Positions 5,891 through 9,220 of a stretch of DNA of 9,220 nucleotides are shown one piece after another. The position numbers were made by a program, and so were the translations under genes. The notes below the pieces were generated by a model. It made no database searches and was not told where the DNA came from. It was given only the letters and a program-made list of their open reading frames with translations. The stretch lies in assembly GCA_020433835.1 (NCBI GenBank), contig JAGRBY010000265.1:1-9220 (forward strand). The letters are read 5' to 3'. Each line of letters opens with the position of its first letter. Within the stretch, counting starts at the first letter, position 1. The DNA comes from Anaerolineae bacterium (GTDB lineage Bacteria > Chloroflexota > Anaerolineae > 4572-78 > J111).

Positions 5891-5899
5891 ATTATACCA
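5891..5899 (-). promoter_or_regulatory. Extended -10 promoter for the ppk2 pair
   Basis: Read on the minus strand this is TGGTATAAT, a perfect -10 hexamer with the TGn extension. No good -35 box sits 17 bases upstream (TGGGGA at 18 is the best), as is common for extended -10 promoters. Transcription would start near 5884, about 90 bases before the first ppk2 start codon. The -10 and next bases, TATAATAGCG, are identical to those of the divergent ribokinase promoter. Confidence 0.55.
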
Positions 5900-5903
5900 C
5901 TAA

Positions 5904-5936
5904 ATGCTCCTATTTCCCCAACCAACCATGGAGCAT
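5904..5936. promoter_or_regulatory. Possible operator dyad upstream of the ppk2 promoter
   Basis: The arms atgctcc (5904-5910) and ggagcat (5930-5936) are perfect inverted repeats 19 bases apart, just upstream of the minus-strand -10 element. A smaller dyad, ccatg-gag-catgg, lies at 5926-5938. The position would suit a regulator acting on the ppk2 promoter, but seven-base arms at this spacing can arise by chance. Confidence 0.25.
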
Positions 5937-5975
5937 GGATAAAACGGATTAAGGATATCCAACTTGAAATCGGCT

Positions 5976-6004
5976 TTGACACCCACTTTAATTCTACCTA
6001 TAAT
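5976..6004 (+). promoter_or_regulatory. Perfect-consensus sigma70 promoter for the ribokinase operon
   Basis: TTGACA (5976-5981) and TATAAT (5999-6004) match the consensus at every position with a 17-base spacer. Transcription would start near 6011, giving a leader of about 37 bases before the ATG at 6048. The reading frame of the ribokinase is open upstream to a TTG at 5964, but that start lies before the promoter, so it cannot be used from this transcript. This supports the ATG at 6048. Confidence 0.85.
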
Positions 6005-6047
6005 AGCGGAATATTTTTCCTCAATACACACACAGTGGTGGTGTTCC

Positions 6048-6965
6048 ATGACCGTTCTCGTTTTTGGCAGCCTTAATATGGATTTGGTGATTCGTACGCC
6101 CCGGCTGCCGTTGCCCGGTGAAACCATCATCGGCCATGAGTTTTTTACGGCAGGCGGCGGTAAAGGGGCCAATCAGGCCGTGGCCGCCGCCCGATTGGCC
6201 GCGCCGACTAAGATGATTGGCCGGGTGGGCGGCGACTCTTTCGGGGTCTCTCTGCGCCAGCAGTTAGCGGAGTCCAATGTTGATGTCGACTCGGTCTTTG
6301 TCGATAAAAGTGTGGCGACCGGAGTAGCCATTATTGCCGTTGATGATGCCGCACAGAACAATATTATCATCGCTTCGGGGGCCAATCATCAGGTCGATCA
6401 AACCGATCTGGAGCGCCTTAGCCACCTTATGCCTCAGGCCAAACTGCTGCTGCTTCAGCTTGAGATCCCGCTGGATATGATTATGGCTGCGGCCAAACTG
6501 GCTCGCCAACACAATGTGACCGTTATTCTTGATCCCGCGCCGGCCCAGACGCTACCGGCGGAACTCTATCCTTTCATCGATATTATTACGCCTAACGAAA
6601 TCGAAGCCGGTCAACTATGCGGTTCGGTTATAAAAACCAAAGAGGATGCCTTTGAGGCGGCACAACAATTGTGTGAGCGGGGTGTGCGGCAAGCCATCAT
6701 TAAAATGGGCGCAGCCGGTATGGTCTATGCCACCCCGGAGACAAGCGATTTTATTCCGGCTTTTCAGGTGACGGCCGTCGATACCGTGGCAGCCGGCGAC
6801 TCCTTTAACGGTGGGTTAGCCACGGCTCTGTTTGAAGGGCTATCCCTGCCCGAGGCCATCCGCTGGGGAGCCGCTGCCGGTGCGCTGTCGGCCACCAAAA
6901 GTGGCGCACAACCGTCGATGGCCTATCGACATGAGTTTAATGCCTTCTTGAAGGCTCACGCCTGA
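6048..6965 (+). CDS. rbsK: Ribokinase (PfkB family)
   Basis: This 305-residue protein is close to the usual length of about 309. It phosphorylates D-ribose to ribose-5-phosphate with ATP in the cytoplasm. Evidence in order: the N-terminal strand VFGSLNMDLV (5-14), with the Asn and Asp that contact sugar; the first PfkB signature GGGKGANQAVAAARL (36-50); the segment IIKMGAAGMVY before the nucleotide site; and the second signature DTVAAGDSFNGG (245-256), with catalytic Asp251. The anion-hole GAGD of most members reads AAGD here, a conservative change. The start is at 6048 because MTVLVFGSLNMD is the normal N-terminus and the consensus promoter lies just upstream. A nucleoside hydrolase gene follows nine bases after the stop, so the pair forms one operon. 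Free ribose from nucleoside hydrolysis is the likely substrate. Another PfkB sugar kinase remains possible but less likely. Confidence 0.92.
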   Translation: MTVLVFGSLNMDLVIRTPRLPLPGETIIGHEFFTAGGGKGANQAVAAARLAAPTKMIGRVGGDSFGVSLRQQLAESNVDVDSVFVDKSVATGVAIIAVDDAAQNNIIIASGANHQVDQTDLERLSHLMPQAKLLLLQLEIPLDMIMAAAKLARQHNVTVILDPAPAQTLPAELYPFIDIITPNEIEAGQLCGSVIKTKEDAFEAAQQLCERGVRQAIIKMGAAGMVYATPETSDFIPAFQVTAVDTVAAGDSFNGGLATALFEGLSLPEAIRWGAAAGALSATKSGAQPSMAYRHEFNAFLKAHA

Positions 6966-6974
6966 TGGAGATCT

Positions 6975-7913
6975 ATGCGACTTATTATTGATACGGATGG
7001 CGGCATTGATGATGCTATTGCCTTGTTGATGGTACTGGCCCATCCGAATACAACTTTAGAAGCCGTGACTACGGTTTTTGGTAATGTGCCACTGGCACAA
7101 GCCACCCAAAATGTCAAAACCATTCTCGACATTGCACAGGCACCTTCGCTCCCCATTTACAGTGGTTGCGCTCAGCCGCTGCTGCGTTATCAGGCTTTGG
7201 ACGCCAAAGATGTTCATGGCGATGATGGCTTGGGGGGAGCCAGTCGAACGGAATCCGCGCGCCCTACACAGGCAGAGCCTGCTGCCCTGGCGCTGATTCG
7301 ATTGGCTAAAACCTATTCCGGTCAGCTAGACCTGCTGACTTTAGGCCCGTTAACTAACCTGGCAGTGGCCGTTCGGTTGGAGCCTGATATTTTTAGCTAC
7401 TTTAACCGCATTGTGCTCATGGCCGGAGCAGTCGATACCCGAGGTAATACTTCAGCTGCGGCTGAATTCAATATTATGGTCGATCCGGAATCGGCCCACA
7501 TTGTGTTTACCGCTTTGCAAAAGAGTTACATTCAGCCGCAGCTTATTTCGTGGGAAGCCACGCTGGCCCATCCGCTTACGCCGGAGGAATGGACACACCT
7601 GACCGAGGGCGAGGCACCGGTGGCGCAGTTTGTGCAACAGATGAATATTCATCTGCTTGATCTCCGGCTTGCGTACAAGGAACCCCACATCCTGTGGCCT
7701 GATCCCTTGGCGGCAGCCGTACTATGCGAGCCGAATATTGTGCTCGAGCAGGAGCTACGCTTTATCGATGTTGAGACAGGCCATACGATAACGCGAGGCC
7801 AAACGTTAGTTGATTATCGTCGTCTGTCGAACCAGCGCCCCAATGCCCACATCATTCGTCGGGTGGATAAGCAGCTATTTCGACAGTTGCTTAGGATGGC
7901 CGTCCAGACATAA
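6975..7913 (+). CDS. Nucleoside hydrolase of the inosine/uridine-preferring family
   Basis: This 312-residue protein is normal in length for the family. It cleaves the N-glycosidic bond of ribonucleosides to give free base and ribose. The calcium and ribose site is visible: DTDGGIDDA (6-14; the usual DTDPG has Gly for Pro), LGPLTNLA (123-130), MAGAVDTRGN then AEFN (149-166) with Asn158, Glu164 and Asn166 at the expected spacing, and Asp243. HGDDGLGG (81-88) is also typical. The His that usually precedes the last metal-binding Asp and acts as general acid in inosine-uridine hydrolases is Pro242 (WPDPLAAA). This points to a different subgroup and leaves substrate preference open. GGAG at 6967-6970 is the ribosome site. 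With the adjacent ribokinase it forms a nucleoside-to-ribose-5-phosphate step pair. Confidence 0.9.
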   Translation: MRLIIDTDGGIDDAIALLMVLAHPNTTLEAVTTVFGNVPLAQATQNVKTILDIAQAPSLPIYSGCAQPLLRYQALDAKDVHGDDGLGGASRTESARPTQAEPAALALIRLAKTYSGQLDLLTLGPLTNLAVAVRLEPDIFSYFNRIVLMAGAVDTRGNTSAAAEFNIMVDPESAHIVFTALQKSYIQPQLISWEATLAHPLTPEEWTHLTEGEAPVAQFVQQMNIHLLDLRLAYKEPHILWPDPLAAAVLCEPNIVLEQELRFIDVETGHTITRGQTLVDYRRLSNQRPNAHIIRRVDKQLFRQLLRMAVQT

Positions 7914-7946
7914 ATGATTGTATAGCGTGAATTTTGATGACAGATT

Positions 7947-8066
7947 AGGTCTTACGCAAAAGGCAGGTGATAGTCACTTATTGGTAACAAATAAATATTG
8001 GATTAGCCCCAACAGGTCGATTTAGGATGTCAAAGTGACTGTCACCTTTATACCTGCGTAAGTCCT
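7947..8066. repeat. 120-bp inverted-repeat element, MITE-like
   Basis: The outer arm AGGTCTTACGCA (7947-7958) matches the reverse complement of 8055-8066 (AGGACTTACGCA) at 11 of 12 bases. After a 6- or 7-base interruption, AGGTGATAGTCACTT (7965-7979) matches the reverse complement of 8033-8047 at 14 of 15. About 50 A+T-rich bases lie between the arms and encode nothing. Size and architecture fit a non-autonomous miniature element. I recall AGGACTTACGCA-type ends from insertion sequences and MITEs in cyanobacteria, but cannot confirm a family. No perfect target duplication is visible. The RNA could fold into a strong hairpin between the nucleoside hydrolase and lipoprotein genes and affect read-through. 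Each inner arm is itself nearly palindromic (GTGACTGTCAC at 8035-8045, GTGATAGTCAC at 7967-7977), so a pair of operators is the alternative reading. Confidence 0.65.
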
Positions 8067-8074
8067 GAGATAAT
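8066..8074 (+). promoter_or_regulatory. Possible extended -10 promoter at the edge of the inverted-repeat element
   Basis: TGAGATAAT has the TGn extension and a -10 hexamer with one mismatch. It begins at the outermost base of the right arm of the repeat. No -35 box with good agreement lies 17 bases upstream. If used, transcription would begin near 8081, about 70 bases before the lipoprotein gene. It is offered because no better promoter for that gene is visible. Confidence 0.25.
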
Positions 8075-8151
8075 GCTTCATAAGGAGGATGGAGCAAAAA
8101 CTTTATCTGTAGCATTGTTGATTTCATTATGTATGGAGGAAGGAGAGAAAG

Positions 8152-9220
8152 ATGAAACAAAAGTTTTTACTTATAGTGACTGTATTAACGTTGGCCCTGC
8201 TTGTGGCCGCTTGTGGCCAGGCCACTCCGGCCACCACCAGCCAAGAGCCGGAGCCGGAAAGCACCGAAAGTGAACCGGCTGCTGCCGAAGAACCACTGCA
8301 TGTCATCTTGTTCATCAACGGCGTGCTGGGCGACAAATCCTTTTTCGACTCAGCCCAGCGCGGGGTTGATCAAGCTGTGGAAGAGTTGGGAGTTGAAGCC
8401 AAAACGGTCGAAGCCGGGCTGGATCAAACCCAGTGGGAGTCGGCCTTTATCGATACGCTTGAAAATGTGCCGTTTGATATTTTTATTGTCGGCACCTTTC
8501 AAATGATCGACCTCTTAGAGCGCTTTGCCCCCGATTATCCCGACAAACGATTTATTATCTACGATGCGCCCGTTAATTACGAAAGCGGCTGCTGCGATAA
8601 CGTCTACTCGGTTATGTACAAACAAAACGAAGGCTCTTACCTGGCCGGTGTTTATGCTGCGGCCATGACGACCCAAGAAATTGACGGTATGAACCCAGAG
8701 CCGATAATTGGTTCCATTGGTGGGCAAGAAATTCCGGTTATCTTAGATTTTATGGTCGGCTACGAGCAAGGGGCCAAAGAAACCAACCCCGATGTCCAGA
8801 TTATTCGGCAGTTTGCCAACAGTTGGGATGACCCGGCCAAAGGCAAAGAGCTGGCTAAAGCCCAATACAGCCAGGGTGCCGACATCGTCTTTCAAATTGC
8901 GGCCGGCACTGGCCAGGGCGTTTTTGAAGCCGCCGCCGAAGATGGCCATTACGCCATTGGCGTTGACTCCGACCAGGCTCTAATTGTTGAAGATGCCGAC
9001 CCCGATCAGGCCGCCCGCATTTTGACCTCGATGATGAAAAATGTTGATAATTCACTCTTCCGGGCGATTGAGCTGCATCAAAAAGGCGAATTGGCGTATG
9101 GCCAAATTGAGACGTTAGGTATCGCTGAAGGTGGCGTTGGTCTGGCTCGCAACAAGTTTTACGATGAATCAACGCCGGAAGAGGTCAAAACGTTGGTTGA
9201 TGATGCCGAGAAAAAGATTC
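8152..9220 (+). CDS. BMP-family substrate-binding lipoprotein of a nucleoside-type ABC transporter (3' end outside window)
   Basis: The first 356 codons are present and the frame is open to the window end. The N-terminus is a lipoprotein signal: KQK, a hydrophobic core, and lipobox VAAC with Cys21 as the lipidated residue. A low-complexity Glu/Pro/Ser linker runs from about 24 to 48. The BMP (PnrA-like) domain then starts at HVILFINGVLGDKSFFDSAQRG. Typical landmarks follow: YDAPVNY, EGSYLAGVYAAAM, IGSIGGQEIPVILDFMVGYEQGAK, GADIVFQIAAGTGQGVFEAA and AIGVDSDQ. Family members bind purine or other nucleosides outside the membrane and hand them to a two-permease, one-ATPase transporter, usually encoded next. 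AAGGAG at 8140-8145, six bases before the ATG, fixes the start. Its position after a nucleoside hydrolase and a ribokinase supports nucleoside uptake as the role. Other BMP ligands, such as autoinducer-like or riboflavin-type molecules, are known and cannot be excluded. Confidence 0.92.
   Translation, partial: MKQKFLLIVTVLTLALLVAACGQATPATTSQEPEPESTESEPAAAEEPLHVILFINGVLGDKSFFDSAQRGVDQAVEELGVEAKTVEAGLDQTQWESAFIDTLENVPFDIFIVGTFQMIDLLERFAPDYPDKRFIIYDAPVNYESGCCDNVYSVMYKQNEGSYLAGVYAAAMTTQEIDGMNPEPIIGSIGGQEIPVILDFMVGYEQGAKETNPDVQIIRQFANSWDDPAKGKELAKAQYSQGADIVFQIAAGTGQGVFEAAAEDGHYAIGVDSDQALIVEDADPDQAARILTSMMKNVDNSLFRAIELHQKGELAYGQIETLGIAEGGVGLARNKFYDESTPEEVKTLVDDAEKKI

Noticed and set aside
5964..6047. 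N-terminal extension of ribokinase from a TTG start
   Set aside because: It contains the promoter for the gene and lies outside the conserved ribokinase N-terminus.
8073..8273. 66-codon frame overlapping the lipoprotein start
   Set aside because: It overlaps the lipobox region of the lipoprotein in another frame and resembles no protein. The AAGGAGG at 8082-8088 lies inside it and abuts a 7-codon frame with spacing too short to be used.

Overview
The window looks like a chromosomal segment of a member of the Chloroflexota (Anaerolineae/Caldilineae-like). This is inferred, not proven. The clues are a membrane-anchored SUMF1-fold protein whose N-terminus follows an RLQxLKEQQAxxGxxxPPH...EIExIExEI pattern, a small twin-arginine peptide ending in a YFPFMSK-type motif, and general protein family content. 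There is no rRNA, tRNA or CRISPR array. Promoters match the ordinary sigma70/sigmaA consensus.

Layout. (1) 1-3092, plus strand, is visibly A+T-richer. It holds a membrane-anchored formylglycine-generating-enzyme-like protein that has lost both catalytic cysteines, then a 74-residue twin-arginine mini-protein, then a right-handed beta-helix protein with phage-tail-fibre-like ends. The last two are separated by one base. This is the least ordinary gene set in the window. (2) 3229-4147 holds a broken remnant of the 3' end of a ppk2 gene, then a compact mazEF-type toxin-antitoxin operon with its own consensus promoter and a hairpin terminator. (3) 4156-5792, minus strand, is a two-gene operon of PPK2-family polyphosphate kinases. 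The first gene is catalytically degenerate with a lysine-rich tail and the second has canonical motifs. The order mirrors the two fused domains of class II PPK2 (polyphosphate:AMP phosphotransferase), so this may be a split version of that enzyme. (4) 5793-6047 is a divergent promoter region. (5) 6048-9220, plus strand, holds a ribokinase, a nucleoside hydrolase and, after a 120-bp inverted-repeat element, a BMP-family lipoprotein of a nucleoside-type ABC transporter that runs off the window.

How the genes fit together. Region 5 reads as a ribonucleoside salvage route: capture and import of nucleosides (BMP lipoprotein plus permease genes presumably downstream), hydrolysis to base and ribose, and phosphorylation of ribose to ribose-5-phosphate. 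The divergent ppk2 pair would use polyphosphate to phosphorylate nucleotides, so the two sides of the 5.8-6.0 kb promoter region could be linked through nucleotide metabolism, though this is only contextual. The toxin-antitoxin module lies between the ppk2 remnant and the intact ppk2 gene, so that locus has been rearranged.
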